NCBI GenBank assembly: GCA_003254885.1
Contig: QANT01004580.1
Location: 1 to 64,000, forward strand
Reading direction: 5' to 3'
DNA length: 64,000 bases
Source: Purshia tridentata
Lineage: Eukaryota > Streptophyta > Magnoliopsida > Rosales > Rosaceae
Part shown: in pieces, positions 46,074 to 59,115 of the stretch
Position numbering within the stretch: position 1 is the first letter of the stretch
How the letters are laid out: each line of letters starts with the position of its first letter
Position numbers and translations under genes: made by a program
Notes under the pieces: model-generated
Told to the model about the DNA's origin: nothing
Seen by the model: the letters and a program-made list of their open reading frames with translations, nothing else
Database searches by the model: none

Positions 46074-47493
46074 ATGACAAGAAGCAAATCCTTGTCGAGC
46101 TGCCATGCACCCAATCTCACTCTTATCCGTAAGGTACGTACTTCTTATGAAGTTCTAATTAACACACCAATATAGATTTTAATTCTATTGTTAGGTCATA
46201 ACAACACGTACTTTCTTACTTAACCTTTGAATCTAAAGGTTCACTTTTTAACAGTAGAGTTTAGATTTGTGAGTTTTCGTAGGATTGGATATATAACGTT
46301 TTGCATGCATGTATATGTACTATACAGCTTGGAGCTGAGTTTGTGGGGACGTTCATCATGGTATTTTCTGCTGTAGCAGGGCCTATTGTGAACCACAAGT
46401 ACAATGGCGTTGAGACACTGCTAGGCAGTGCCCTATGTGCAGGGCTAGCTGTGATGGCAGTGATTTTGTCCACCGGCCACATCTCCGGTGCACACCTAAA
46501 CCCATCTGTCACTGTTGCATTCGCGGCGTTTCAACACTTCCCGTGGTCCCAAGTCCCCTTCTACATAGCAGCGCAGGTTTCAGCCTCCATTTCTGCTAGT
46601 TTTGCTCTCAAGGCTATATTTCATCCCTTCATGTCTGGTGGAGTTACGGTTCCTTCAGTGAGCCATGGCCAAGCTTTTGCACTTGAGTTCATTGTCACTT
46701 TCATTCTCATGTTCATTATCACTGCCGTCGCCACTGATAGTCGTGCGGTATGTATATATCTTGTTATGATTGCAATCCGGAAATTTATACACAAGGAGAA
46801 ATTTATACAACAACAGCTCATTAGAGGAAAACAATTTTTTTGTCGTTGTTGTTGTACACATGAAAGACCGTGACCAATTTGCTAGTAATGAAGAATAGGG
46901 ATGCTTCTCTTCTGCGAAAGGAGAGATGCGGAGAGAGAGAGAACTCACTGAGATGGGCCCCTCCTGCTCAGTGCACAATAACTCTCTCTATCTCAATGTG
47001 TTCTCTCTCTCTCTTCACATATGCTCCGCTTCTCTTTTTCCGCAACAGAACAGCTCCCTGAAGAATAGTTCATTACATGTAAGGAGTGAAGCATTTGAGG
47101 TTAATTTTTAGATGTATAATCGATTTTGTCCAAGTGAATAGGTTGGGGAGTTGGCAGGTGTGGCAATTGGAGGTACAGTTTTGCTCAACATTCTTGTTGC
47201 AGGGTGAGTAACTTTTTGTTGTTATTGCGTTGCTTTGTTACATGCAAAAGAGCAAATATGCTAAATGCTTAATTTAATTAATATATAAAATGATCTATAC
47301 AATTGGCAGGCCAACAACTGGCGGTTCAATGAATCCGGTCCGGACCTTAGGTCCGGCTTTAGCTGCAGGAAATTATAAGGGATTGTGGATCTACTTGGTT
47401 GCACCCACACTCGGTGCCTTGGCTGGTGCTGCTACCTACACAGCTGTGAAGCTCCCAGTCCCAGACAAATCACCAAACCAGGTTGGGAATTAG
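46074..47493 (+). CDS. NIP-subfamily aquaporin, NIP5;1/NIP6;1-like (boric acid channel type)
   Basis: Four exons, join(46074..46133, 46328..46747, 47142..47203, 47310..47493), frame kept; 241 residues. It belongs to the MIP channel family with six membrane segments. Loop B carries NPS (residues 78-80, in SGAHLNPS) and loop E carries NPV followed by Arg (189-192, GGSMNPVRTLG). NPS/NPV is the NIP5;1 pair, and NIP5;1 and NIP6;1 conduct boric acid across the plasma membrane. The N-terminus is only about 20 residues (MTRSKSLSS..LTLIRK) against 60-80 in typical NIP5;1, and lacks the Thr-Pro-Gly repeats that direct its polar placement. An unseen upstream exon or alternative start is possible. The exon 1 ATG is well placed and its donor and acceptor are clean, so the short form is my preferred model. 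Confidence 0.85.
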
Positions 47494-48122
47494 GAGCTAC
47501 TACTGCCAAACTTTCTCAATCGGAGAATTATTGGATCGATTAATGTTGCATGTTTTTTATGCTTTCTGTCACAGCAATCAAATAGATAGGTGAATAAAAA
47601 GGTCAAGATATGTTTGGAAATTGATAATAGGTAAATAGATCTAAAACCTTAAATTGTGACGCAAAACTTAGAATTCCGAGTGTAAACTTCTATAATTTCG
47701 ATAGTGTTCACTTCAGTTTGTAACATTGGCTGGCAGCTTAATCCCTGTAACATAGATCATGTTCAAGTTAATTATATTATCTCAGCTTTCAATTTTTCTT
47801 ATGCATAAAATCTGATCATTTGTGTGATAGATTCATGACGCCTCTAATGGTGATGACAATTTGCCACAACCATCGTAGACGAATCTCCCACTGGACAGGG
47901 TAATCAAAGTAAGAGTCGATCATGCCTTGTATCATTAAAATCATAATACAAGTCTTGAGCAACTACTTCACTTGTTTTCAGGGACCATTAATTTGATTAC
48001 TAATGTTGTGGTAATTTTGATTACAGATCACATCACAAGAGCTCGTTGATCATGAACAAGGAACACTGAACAGTTAATATTTGTCTTTGCATGGTATAAA
48101 ATATAGTTTCTAGTACGTGAAG

Positions 48123-48153
<31 letters not shown>

Positions 48154-48843
48154 TTTAATAATATTATGTGAGAGTGTTTAGTTTCTAGTAAACACAGAGC
48201 TGCATATGAAGAAGCTAGGAAATGTTGCTATCATTTCCTGCTACAATTCTCATGATGAAGGCAGTGAATACCTTTTATGGCTTTCTCCTTCTGCCCCACC
48301 ATTTCTGATGGTGAATATCTAATGTTTAATTCAGTAACTACGAGTTTATCAAATACATGTGTTGCCCACTCATACTTTGTTCCTGTCTTTCGCAATCACC
48401 AGAATTATGACAATTCCAGGAGGTCCTGCAAAAATTTAAAATTTATTAATAAACAAGTATGACATGTAAACTAATTACTGTTCAACTGGTGGTACACCAA
48501 TTGAAGATTCCTTGTCACTTTTTATGTATTCAGTTGATTATTCTTTTAAAAAGGCAATCATATAGTTAAAAACCTAGTTTATTTTCAAAAAGAGAGAAAA
48601 AAAAGGAACGCTTATCTTATTCTTATCTCAAGTTTTTGACAATATGGCACAAATTAGAATTTTATCGTACTACATGCACAGCACAAACTTCTATACACTC
48701 AGACAGTACACAAATTGCCAATTTTACTTCCACCATATTAGACTACTCAGATTATTAAAACTCACAAGTTCTTTTTTAAGAGAATAACTCACACGAATTT
48801 GACTTCAGTCAATGTGTTTAAAGCTGCTGATAGCCAGGCACTT
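47494..48843. other. Convergent intergenic region with a (TA)n run
   Basis: 3' flanks of the aquaporin and FANCI genes. A TA microsatellite lies at 48124-48150. No gene seen. Confidence 0.5.
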
Positions 48844-51800
48844 TCATTCTGTTTCTCCGTCCTCTTCAATATCAATACTGACAGGTGGATATTCATCAAA
48901 AGCTTCTGCCTCAGGTTCTGCTTCTGCTTCAGCTGCCTCTTCATCAGGTTCTGCTTCTGCTGGATCTTCATCAACATTGTCACCTTCGCTATCCACGTAC
49001 ACTTGGGAACTCACCACCTGACCCGTCAAGTCTTTATGCTTCAGATTGCCTGAAATGAATGATAAAGAACAAACTTCAATTGGAAAATGATACAACCATA
49101 ATGATTAACATGTGATGAGACCTGTTAAAATTAAAAATGACAGGTGAAAATATTAAAGATATATGTATTACATGATCATTAAGAATCTAACAGAAAAAAG
49201 GCCTTCAACAAAGCTCAATGGCAACAAAGTAACCATGTAAATGTCCACTATTAGTTGGCAAGGAGGTTCGATTTAGTTTTGTATGAGTTAACTTTAACTT
49301 TGTAGTCTGTAAATAGCCAGGATACTGTTAAAATTATATATAATATTTCTGACCCTTACAAACACTAAATGATGCTATCGATAACTAGAAGATTATATAG
49401 GTCGTACAGTACACACGCGTGCACAACTGCACACAAGGACATAAATTCATACCCATCCAGAAAGTAGACCCATTTGATGTTGTGTGGAGAAGAGCTTTCA
49501 CAGAGAATAAAAGGCGTTCCATAGATCTCTTTGTAGCAGGAATTTTTCTGGTTATGCTTGTTTGTCTCAAGCCCTTTCAGAATGAGAAATAAATAATAAG
49601 TATCGTACAATAATGATACTGCAAATGTGAAGATCATTCAGTCCTTACAAGTTTTTTTTTTGTTTTTTTCAAAGGACATCCAAGACTAACCTTTGCTTCA
49701 GAACAAAGGGTCTGTATTGTTCTTGTGGCCTTTTGAAGCTCTAAAACCTAAATCATTAAACAAGGATAAGATTTGTGTCCTACATAAATAAAGGATAAAA
49801 CTTAACTCCAATCTTTAAAATGTACTTATGCATTTGCTTCAACAGATCTTACCAAGTGGATTATACGCTCGTTGTGCACTTGATAGTGAGACTGTAAGAA
49901 GTCAAAAACTGGAAAACATCATGATTTTAGTGCCTCGGACACAAGTGATTCAGATCATAGACTTATAGGTGTCAAAACATACCTTTCAGAAAGGAATCAA
50001 CAAACTTCCCACCATACCCAACAGCCATGGCGTGCAGAGTCACCTGAACCACAAGATTGACATGTCAACAGTATCTTTCCCGGATGGCATTTGAGCATTT
50101 TAAAGACAATAAAACACAATAAGTAAATAAAAAGAAAACAAATGCTGATTAAGAGAACTCCTCAGTGCTGTTTATTTACCTTGCCATGGGTCCTAATCAA
50201 CAAACTTCCCACCATACCCAACAGCCATGGCATGCAGAGTCACCTGAACCACAAGATTGACATGTCAACAGTATCTTGCCCGGATGGCAATTGAGCATTT
50301 TAAAGACAATAAAACACAATAAGTAAATAAAAAGAAAACAAATGCTGATTAAGAGAACTGCTCAGTGCTGTTTATTTACCTTGCCATGGGTCCTACAAAG
50401 GTTAACTAATGATACAACCACATTTACAGATTGTTGTAGCTTGCTTAAAAGGTTTTCAATGGTTTCCTGTTGCACACCAGCTTTGGGTTTCTTTAGGAGA
50501 GCAGCTTCCTTGACCTAAGAGAAGAATTAACATGAGTCCTTGTCCTTTGACCAAGTGGATTTCCACTAGAACATCGATGGTCTGTCGAAAAGTTTCAAAT
50601 ATAAATTGCCAGCTCACCAGTTTGTTAAGAACAATAAGATTCTCTTCATGCTGCACATAATACAACCTTGTGTAAGCATCTCCAACAAGAAATAGTATCA
50701 CTGAACTTAAGAAGAGAAAAAACAAGTCTTTACCAGTATCTTGTACCATACAACAAATGTTCCAGAACTTAGAGATGGGAAACCATGATTATCATCTTCT
50801 CCCATTCCTTTGGACGAAGAAGCCTAATACAGAAATGGAACATGCCAAAATATATTAAGAAATGGTTTGGGAAAAAAATGAATAAGCTGGTTCATAAATA
50901 TACAAATATCCAAGCTTGAACCAAGTCAGTGCCATATTTTCAATACCAAGAAGCTGTTTGGAAATCCAAGGTTCTGAACAGCTTCTTGGTATTCAGATGC
51001 AAGCATAATGAAATTAAAACAAATCCTTTCAATTAAAAACTTTGTTTTATATGAGAAACAAAAAGATTTTGAACCAAACTTTAAAGTACGTTCACAGTGG
51101 ACAAGCTGTCTAAACAAACAAAAAAAAAAAACCACAACTTGCTGAATACCATGAAGTCTGATTCTGTTATATTCATACACAAAAATTGAATTTTAAACAT
51201 CCCTCTATTCCAGAAAAATAGAGAAAGATGGTATATGCTGAAACTCTGAAGAAACCAAGGGCCGATAGCAAAAATAAAATTTACACACCTGAGGCAAAAT
51301 AGAGCAGGCTAACTCATCCAGTAGATCGGAAGTAGAGTCACTATTATCCAGGTAAATGCGCAATATTTTCTGCACTATTTCTCCCTAAAAACATCAGAAA
51401 ACTCAAAATGATACATCTATGCATAATTATCACAATATGTATCAAATTGCTCTGCAAATTGATACAAGAAATCTGAGCTAGGAACATAGATAACTCACTT
51501 TGCTCTTCCAACCAGTCTCAAGATATTCATCATCCCATCTATGCCTTAAAATCTTCTGAGCAGAAATACCAAGTTTTCTGCAGAAAATAGGAATGGCCTC
51601 CTGTATAAATCCTGACTGCATGTTTTTACCATTTCCCTCTGACTTACTGATGAATTTCTGGACCGACGTTACAATAGATTCTAGAGTAAAAAGTGACTCT
51701 GAAGCCAGCATAAAGGAGAAAGAACATGCTGCAGGGACATATGCAGTTAGAAATGTGGTCAAATAAAAGTGTGACAACAAATGCGCACCATAAAAACACC

Positions 51801-54800
51801 ACCAGGAAACGGGATAGAACAATCTACCTATGTCCAAGACACCTTCAAAATATGAATAAGCACCAAAATATAAATATTCTGCAGTCCCAGGAGATAGGTT
51901 AGGCTGCATGCCTGCAAAATAACTATCTGGAATCTTGGTGGGCTGGAATGCTTCTAGAAGATATGAAAGGGCTGACTTGTCTGTCTGAATACCAGGAAGG
52001 TTTAATATCTGTACTCAAAAATTAAAATATGAAGATTTAGTAGTTTTCCTTTTTTGAAAAAAAATTTTGTGTACAAATAATTATTTAGATAGGCTGAGAG
52101 AGAGTGAGAGAAAATTTCATTTCATGGAGAAGATAGGGAAGGTAATGGATCTTCACCGCACTGAAACAATGAAGTACTTCTTTAAATACTGAAGTAGAAA
52201 CTGCAGATTTTGAAAGTAAAATATTGGGAATGTCTGGATTTCCAGCAGAAGTAGATTGAATATTCCAATGTTCTTGACAAGTTTCATCACCTGCAGAGTA
52301 ATTGTTGTAAGATTAAAAGAAGATAGTGCCATCTTCTAGTGTTTATCCACCAAAATTAGACCTTACTATGTTACCTTCTTTAAGTAAACAAACTGCACTA
52401 TCAAAATGCCTCTTAACAAGTGGAAAGAGTGGCTTAATTTTACTCAAGAATTCATCCACCGACATCCTTGTGAACCCAACTGGAGCACTCAAGCATCTAC
52501 CCCACAATTGTTTTCCAGGAGTCAAGTAATCCAGCTTGTAGTGAAGATCACGCAGAAGGTACAGATACAGGGGTAACTAGCACCCACAGAAAAGAAAACA
52601 AGTTTTGCAAGTTATAATTTTGTTTATGATAATATACTGAAAATGACTAGAGTCTTTCAATGGTGGGTACCTCAGCAGCAGCATCAAAGCAACAGGAGGA
52701 TTCACTCTGCATTTCAAAAGACAACAAAAATTCCATGATTCTTCTATTCAAATACACTGCACATTTTGTAAAATTATTTCAAAATTATTTCATGCCTAAC
52801 CAAATTGGAGTCAACTTGCAGCAACACAAATTACTCCAAAACTAGATCATTTGATAAAAATACTTTTCCGCACAAACTACCAAGTACACATTCACTCTAC
52901 TTGCATTTGAAGAAATAAATCTTTAAACCACTTTAAATTGTAAGAACCCACAATGTTTATAACTAACACATTAGCTCACCTAACCCAAAGCACAGACCCC
53001 GAATCTTTCTTGGGGACAAGTTGACAGCCTCTTGCCAAAATCTCAATAAAAATATGTCTTTGAACTAAGAGTGAACAAATTCAATAATTCAGAAATAAAA
53101 AAAAAAATAGCATCTATGATTTCTATTTGGGCTTGCAGACCTTCTGTCGATTGGTCATTGGGTTATGTGAATCATCTTCCTTCACTAATACTGAGCAGTG
53201 ACCACTAATAAATGCAGGTTTATTCCACAATGCAGTGGCACAAAAATGTGGATTCATTCCATAAATTAATCACAACCAATATGATAAGTACAATTAATTA
53301 ATATGCTAACCACCATAAAGCATAAATACCTTTGAAAATGCCAAAACGGAATAACAATGAACCAGGAGAGGTCTGAACTTAAATCTCTGAGCTTCAAGAG
53401 CCTTGGAAACAGCAGAAATTTCTAAAATGGCAATCTCATTAGAGTCACAAGAATGCTTCTCTGATGACTCATATAACCTGCCCTTTGGAGATAAACCAGA
53501 AGAATCATCATTTGGCACCTCTTGGCCTGTCATAGCTCCCGCTTTCTCCAAGACATCAAATAATGTGGACTGCTGGAATTTTCCTTTAGTATCGGATGTT
53601 TTTAATGCTTTCGAGGTCCTTTTATTTGTGTTTGTGCCTCTTGGAGAGGTGTCCTCATGTGTTTTCTTATGCTCAAGTTTCTTTTCGCTGTTCCCTATAT
53701 GGTGAGGTTGGTTTAAGAGAGAAGACCGATATATATCCGCATAAGGATGAAGTTCAGGAAGAGATGGAGAATACTTCTCAATACAATTGTTTAATAATCT
53801 TTCCAAAAATCTGCATTGTTAGATTTTCTCCATCAGTACTCAAGGATCAAAGGGTTGTAATAAATATTCTAATTAGATACCGCACGTAAAAGGATGTATT
53901 TGATCATATGTTTCTGATCCATTTCAACAACTTCCCAAAATGCCGCAGCCACCCCAGCTATGCTTTGCAGGTATAATGCTGGCCTGCTTACCCAACACCC
54001 ACCACCCCACCTCCCCCCCCAACCCATAGAAAAAATATAAGAAATCTCATGCTGCCTGTAGGGTTTCTTGCACCTCATATTTCCCTCCATTTTGCCCTCA
54101 TTTGAATTTTAAAACTTAAAAGAAATGATAAGTTTTTGTTAGGCACCTTGTAAGAAAATTGCTTCACAATGTTAACCCACAGAAAAAATATAAGAAATCT
54201 CATGCTGCCTGTAGGGTTTTTTGCACCTCATATTTCCCTCCATTTTGCCCTCATTTGAATTTTCTTAAAAGAAATGATAAGTTTTTATTAGGCACCTTGT
54301 AAGAAAATTGCTTCACAATGTTTTACTATTTACAACAGAGCTAATTTACAAATTTTGCGTAAGTAGTAAAGAACACAATAACGTACAGAAGGTTCCTCAA
54401 ACGCTTCAATAGCTTGGAAATTATATCCTCCTTTGTAGCTTGGCCTTGGCTTGTAAATTCAAATTTCCCAGTAACTTGTGTACAGAAGGCATTGAGCTAC
54501 ACATGGCATCAAAGTAGTAAGAAACCACAATACACATATAAAGAGCCACTAGAAAAATGAAGGTAACATCTTTTAAGTTTCTTCACTTACTAGTTCCCGA
54601 ATCCAATTGGCAGCATAATATAGAGAGGCACATAAAATCTGCTTCTGCTTCCCTGTCAGAGACTTCCACTCAGACCCGAAGAAATACTGGTAACACACAA
54701 GCCAAATACACGTCAGAACATGTCATTGCCACAAACACTGGCAGCCTAAAAAAACCAGAAAACCCAAACCAACAATAATACTTTAATTCATTTGATGGAA

Positions 54801-57800
54801 AACTGATAATTCAAAAAAGCTGTAGTGGATAAGGTTGCCAGAACAATCTGTGTGCCTGCATCTAAACATGCATGTGACTTATGGTGTGCATTAGGGATGT
54901 TTTCCTCAAAAATGTCAAGTGTGGATTGGCAGCTTTAACTTGAAGAAACTTCGGTACGAGCCAAAGTCTTACTAGTGGATGCTGTTGACAAAAGAATTTT
55001 ACTTGGCCTGACCTTAGAAGAAGGGAGGTGCAAAGGGCAGCCAATTAGTGCATCAATTCCAGCAAGTGATCCTTGATTCGTCAACCTTTCAATCTGGCAA
55101 TCGACAGAAAATTCCAAAAGTTTATCATGAAACTCATAATATGATCAGTTATAAGCACCTTGCACTTACTGCAGATAATAAAAGGAAGTTAGCAGGAAGA
55201 ACTTGTAAAGAAGAAGCAGACCTGCACACAACAAGATTCCAACTTCAGCTATCATAAACATCAAGAAAAAATAATAATAATAATATACAATAATGATATA
55301 ATGTGAGTATGGCTAACACATTACTGCAACGAAGAGGAAGCTAGTGGCAAAATGTTTAGACAGATAGGTGATATATCACCATCCAAGTTCATCCACAGTT
55401 CCCCTACAAAAGGAAAAGGAATAGAAACTATAATCTAGACCCAAAATTAATTTCTTACACAACTTAACCTCAGACACTATAAGAGTAACAAAGAGGCAAA
55501 AAAAAAGAGGAAGGAATATTGCATCACAAAAATCACCTTCTAAACCACAATATGAGTCCTTAACAGCCAATTTTCCACCATCAAGATCAGACAGAAACAT
55601 AGATTCAAACCCTCCTACATGTTGGCCGATCCTGCAATATGCGGGTTTTTCCAATATGAAGAACAATTACTTGTAACCTTTGCAAACAGCTAACAAGCAT
55701 AATCAAAACACATCAGATTGGTAAAATCAACTGACCACTCCATAACTGTTGGATGAAGTGTTTTATAATCCAACATTTCAGTCAGTTCATCATAAAACAT
55801 AATCAAAGGTAAGGGCAGCTGTTTGCAAGAGTCCAAAGATGTTTTCAATAGTTCCAAGGCCTCGTCACAATTTGATTTCTGTAGAAATGATGCTCCAGAA
55901 TGGTGAATGTACATCCTAGAATAGAGTTTGGAAACTGAAAGATGGTGAAAATATAAACCGAAAATTGAATTGATTTTATTGACAATAGAAAACCAATTAA
56001 GTGAAATTGACCTGGACACATCAAAATATATCTTGCATGTAACTTTATTCTCTATGATTCCTCTAATTATCATAAATTTTTTCATAAATATTATCGTGGA
56101 CATGGACATTAACAAATTCGTCACACTACCACCGTGTGCCCCTAGCTACGGAAGAGTAAAACTGAAATACTGTTGGATCCTACTTGAGATGAGAATGGAC
56201 AGGTAGCGTCAGTTGCATCCCCTAAACAGGAAACTATCTTCAGAGTTCCAACAAGGCCCATCTTCTTGTAATTCAGATCTGGATGACTGACCTGCACAAC
56301 AGAAGGATGGAACAGATCAATTTACCATCACCAGAAACTTTAAAAGCGACAATGATCATAGATGTGCAGTTCAATATAGTTGATCAAAAAGTTTACGTTA
56401 AAGTGCTCCATATGAAAAGAAACTCAATCATCGTTGGTACCTGCTTCCGTACTATCATAAAAAGTTCATTTGCAAAGGAAGAACCATATGAATCTGTAGT
56501 AGACCGAGCCAAAAGTGCCAGATGGCTGAAAATCTCATAGACCTGCACCGAGGTACCACCAGTAAAATAATGGTTTAACACTTTTGTGCCAAGAGTAATA
56601 TAGAAATATGGTATCCTACCTTGTGCAAACTTTCAACACTAAATCCCTCTAAGTAATCCAAGATACCTGAATTTGTGAAGCAAAGAACTCATCATGCATT
56701 TTTTGGAATATATTACTCCAAAAAAATCAGATGTAAATCAGAAATTAATATCATACCGCTAATATGAGAAGAAAGGGGAATTAATTGTTGTGCGTATTTG
56801 GAAACTAGCAAAGCCATGGCCTCTAAAGCAGAACTGACTTCAAAACCCACACTGGAGCCCACATGAGTAACTAGCGAACCAAGAACCTACACAAAAGCCA
56901 CACAGCTAGTAGATTCTAAGTACATCCATTGTTAATTATTAAATAACCAATAAAGAAAATATTATATAGGCCACTTACTTCCTGTCTTGAATAAGTATCA
57001 ACAAACTCCTCGAAAAGACAAACATACATATGAATGCCAAACACCCTGGCTTTTTGCTCTTTGCAAGTCAACAGGTACGCCGACAAAGAAAGGAAAGATA
57101 GAAAATAATCCTAACAACAAATCAAAATAAGGCTATAAAATCACATCAATTAATTTTGGTTTAAGACTGAAAAGTGGAACAATTCCTTGATACCAAATCA
57201 TGGTCAGAGATACCTGTACCAGCTCCTTGCGTCCATGAATGCATTGATCAAACATAGCTTCCTGAATGCAATCTTCTATAATTTTCTTCTTAAATAGCTT
57301 TTCAATGCTCCTTTGTAGGGATTCACCATTCATGTATATCAGCATAAGTAGCCATATATCAATGACTTTGTGATCCTGAGGTTTCTCAAGGCAGTTCAAT
57401 TCTTTCAAAATCTCCTGACATAGTATCTACATGTAGAAGAAAACAAATAATTTTAGGGGAAATTTTATATTTTAAGTACAAATGTTCTTTAATGAATATG
57501 AATAATGGGCAAAAGACATACATTCTTAAATCGAAGACTTGATCTCAAGGCATCAAGAATAGAAGCATCTGTATTGTCCACACGCGACTTTCCTTTGAGT
57601 TTACTTTGTTGTAATGCACGATGATTCGATACTCCAAAAAGTTTTAACTGGTCGCGAATCTGTGAGATTATTCTCCGTACATTTGATGGTGTTGCTGAAA
57701 GCAGTAAAAATCTAAGTAGATAGGGCATGTGTTCTACATCAATTGTTCTGATGCACGACAATGCTATGGTGATTACCTTCAAATTAAAGCAAATTTAAGT

Positions 57801-58996
57801 CAGGTGCAGCTAGAGCATGCAAAATGATAACTTAAACCCCACAATTTCACTAAATCTTTAAATATTGTTTGTCAAGAAACGACAATGCTATATGAATGAA
57901 CTAAACACGTGCAGTCAGTTGAGTGGTGTTTCTCGTTTTTCATGTCTTACAGAATAATGAAAGTTCTCAGAATTCAATTTTTTTTCCAACAGCCAAACAG
58001 ATATTAAATCACTTTTCAAAAACTGAAACAACCAAAATATGTCAACTCCCAAACTGTTTAGAAACTAAAGGTAAGTGAAAGAGTAAACCTGCTCTTGCAA
58101 CTGATGATCCAAATTAAGGTTGGAAAAGGAGTCAAGTACAGGCACAACTACAGCCGAGTCCTCCTGAAGCATTTGCTCGAGAGACTGAATCAGAGTCTTA
58201 TTATTCTGATCTCCGATGATCTCCGGTAACGATCCGATGATCTCTTTCTTCAAATGCAGAGGACAAATCGAAATGATTTGCATCAATTTCTCTGCCAAGG
58301 CATTAGGATCAACAACAACATCGAGCCACCGGAAGTGATTGATAATATGCCTAGCAACATCATCTTCGAGCGATAACGATGGACCGGGATGTTCTGAATA
58401 CAAATGGAAATATTCTGGAAGTTTCTCGAGAAGCATGTTCTGAATGTCGACTTGGACAGACGGCACCAGCAATAGGTGTCGGACTAAGCTCTCGCTTCTG
58501 GTGGAAGCGATGAGAAGCCTGAAAATGTCGGAACAATTTAGTCGTGTATTTTCGGGGCAGCCAAACAGGAAAATGCGAGAAAATTCAAGTACGAGTAGTT
58601 AGTTAAGAGTGCAGAGGAAGGAACTGACCTGCGCAGGTTTTTCGGGGACTGGATGTAGGAGGAGAGGCCGGAGAGGAAATCGGAGCGGAGAGCAGGGGCA
58701 TTTGCGGAAGATGAAAATGCGCGGTGGAGGTGGCGGCGGAACTTGTGAGGGTCGGAGGGGAGGCAGGGTGGGCCCGAGGGGTTGAGGAGGGTGCAACCAG
58801 CCTCGGCCAAAATAGATACCATCTTTTCGACGACATCATTTGGGGTTGGATTGGTTTCGATGACATCGTTTGGGGTTGGATTGTTGGTGGCGGTGGCGGT
58901 GGTGGTGGGTTTGGAGGATTTGGGGGGAGGGTAAGGGGGGACGAAAGAAGAGGAGGGTCGTTTGCGGGAAGGGATTTGTTGGTGGAGGAATACCAT
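48844..58996 (-). CDS. FANCI: FANCI homologue (Fanconi anaemia ID complex subunit)
   Basis: 31 exons, complement(join(48844..49049, 49453..49573, 49691..49747, 49853..49908, 49983..50043, 50380..50514, 50618..50650, 50734..50823, 51289..51384, 51499..51728, 51828..52008, 52157..52290, 52375..52576, 52671..52706, 53330..53810, 54387..54496, 54591..54686, 55013..55093, 55170..55221, 55325..55403, 55537..55631, 55736..55878, 56184..56291, 56441..56542, 56620..56666, 56757..56886, 56979..57110, 57214..57426, 57522..57776, 58089..58518, 58629..58996)). Every junction is GT..AG and the frame holds throughout: 1519 residues (human 1328). Matches to human FANCI include YKKMGLVG, FYDELTEM..LHPTVMEW, IDALIGCPLHL, and the C-terminal run ITRKIPATKRSMERLLFSVK with FWMGNLKHKDL, then an acidic tail. 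FANCI pairs with FANCD2 as a monoubiquitinated clamp in nuclear interstrand-crosslink repair. First in-frame ATG used (58996). A 200-bp duplication inserts a possible poison exon (50180-50243). Confidence 0.9.
49995..50394. repeat. 200-bp tandem duplication inside FANCI
   Basis: Two adjacent copies (49995-50194 and 50195-50394) with a period of exactly 200 bp and about four mismatches. It spans the 3' end of exon 26 (minus order), the following intron and most of exon 27. The join is TCCTA/ATCAAC. Confidence 0.95.
50180..50243 (-). other. Candidate poison exon in FANCI created by tandem duplication
   Basis: 64 nt made of a copy of the start of exon 27 (VTLHAMAVGYGGKFVD) fused to a copy of the end of exon 26. 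It keeps a perfect copy of the exon 27 acceptor and of the exon 26 donor. In frame from exon 26 it reads 16 codons then TAG. If spliced in, it truncates the protein and should trigger decay; if skipped, the normal protein is made. Usage is unknown. Confidence 0.7.
54021..54322. repeat. About 150-bp tandem duplication in a FANCI intron
   Basis: Copies 54021-54173 and 54174-54322 (AACCCA-AGAAAAAATATAAG ... GCTTCACAATGTT), nearly identical with a small deletion. Wholly intronic between exons ending at 54387 and starting at 53810 (minus order). Confidence 0.9.
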
Positions 58997-59098
58997 CCCG
59001 GCTGGCTTCTTCAGGACTACGTCGTTTGCCGATGTTAATCTCTGCAACTGCTGCTGTACTAGAGGAAGACGGAGAGAGACGATGAGGGCAAAAAAAAG

Positions 59099-59115
59099 GC
59101 GCCAAATTTTGGCGC
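59099..59115. promoter_or_regulatory. Palindromic double E2F site upstream of FANCI
   Basis: GCGCCAAA and TTTGGCGC, two perfect matches to the E2F consensus TTTSSCGC in opposite orientation with a single T between, about 100 bp upstream of the FANCI ATG. E2F controls S-phase and DNA-repair genes in plants. Binding is inferred. Confidence 0.7.

Noticed and set aside
47880-48080. Possible extra 3' exon of the aquaporin (NGDDNLPQPS-like)
   Set aside because: The aquaporin already ends at a normal family length; no clear splice pair.
58724-59085. Gly/Trp-rich plus-strand frames opposite FANCI exon 1
   Set aside because: Complement of a Pro-rich coding exon; no independent support.
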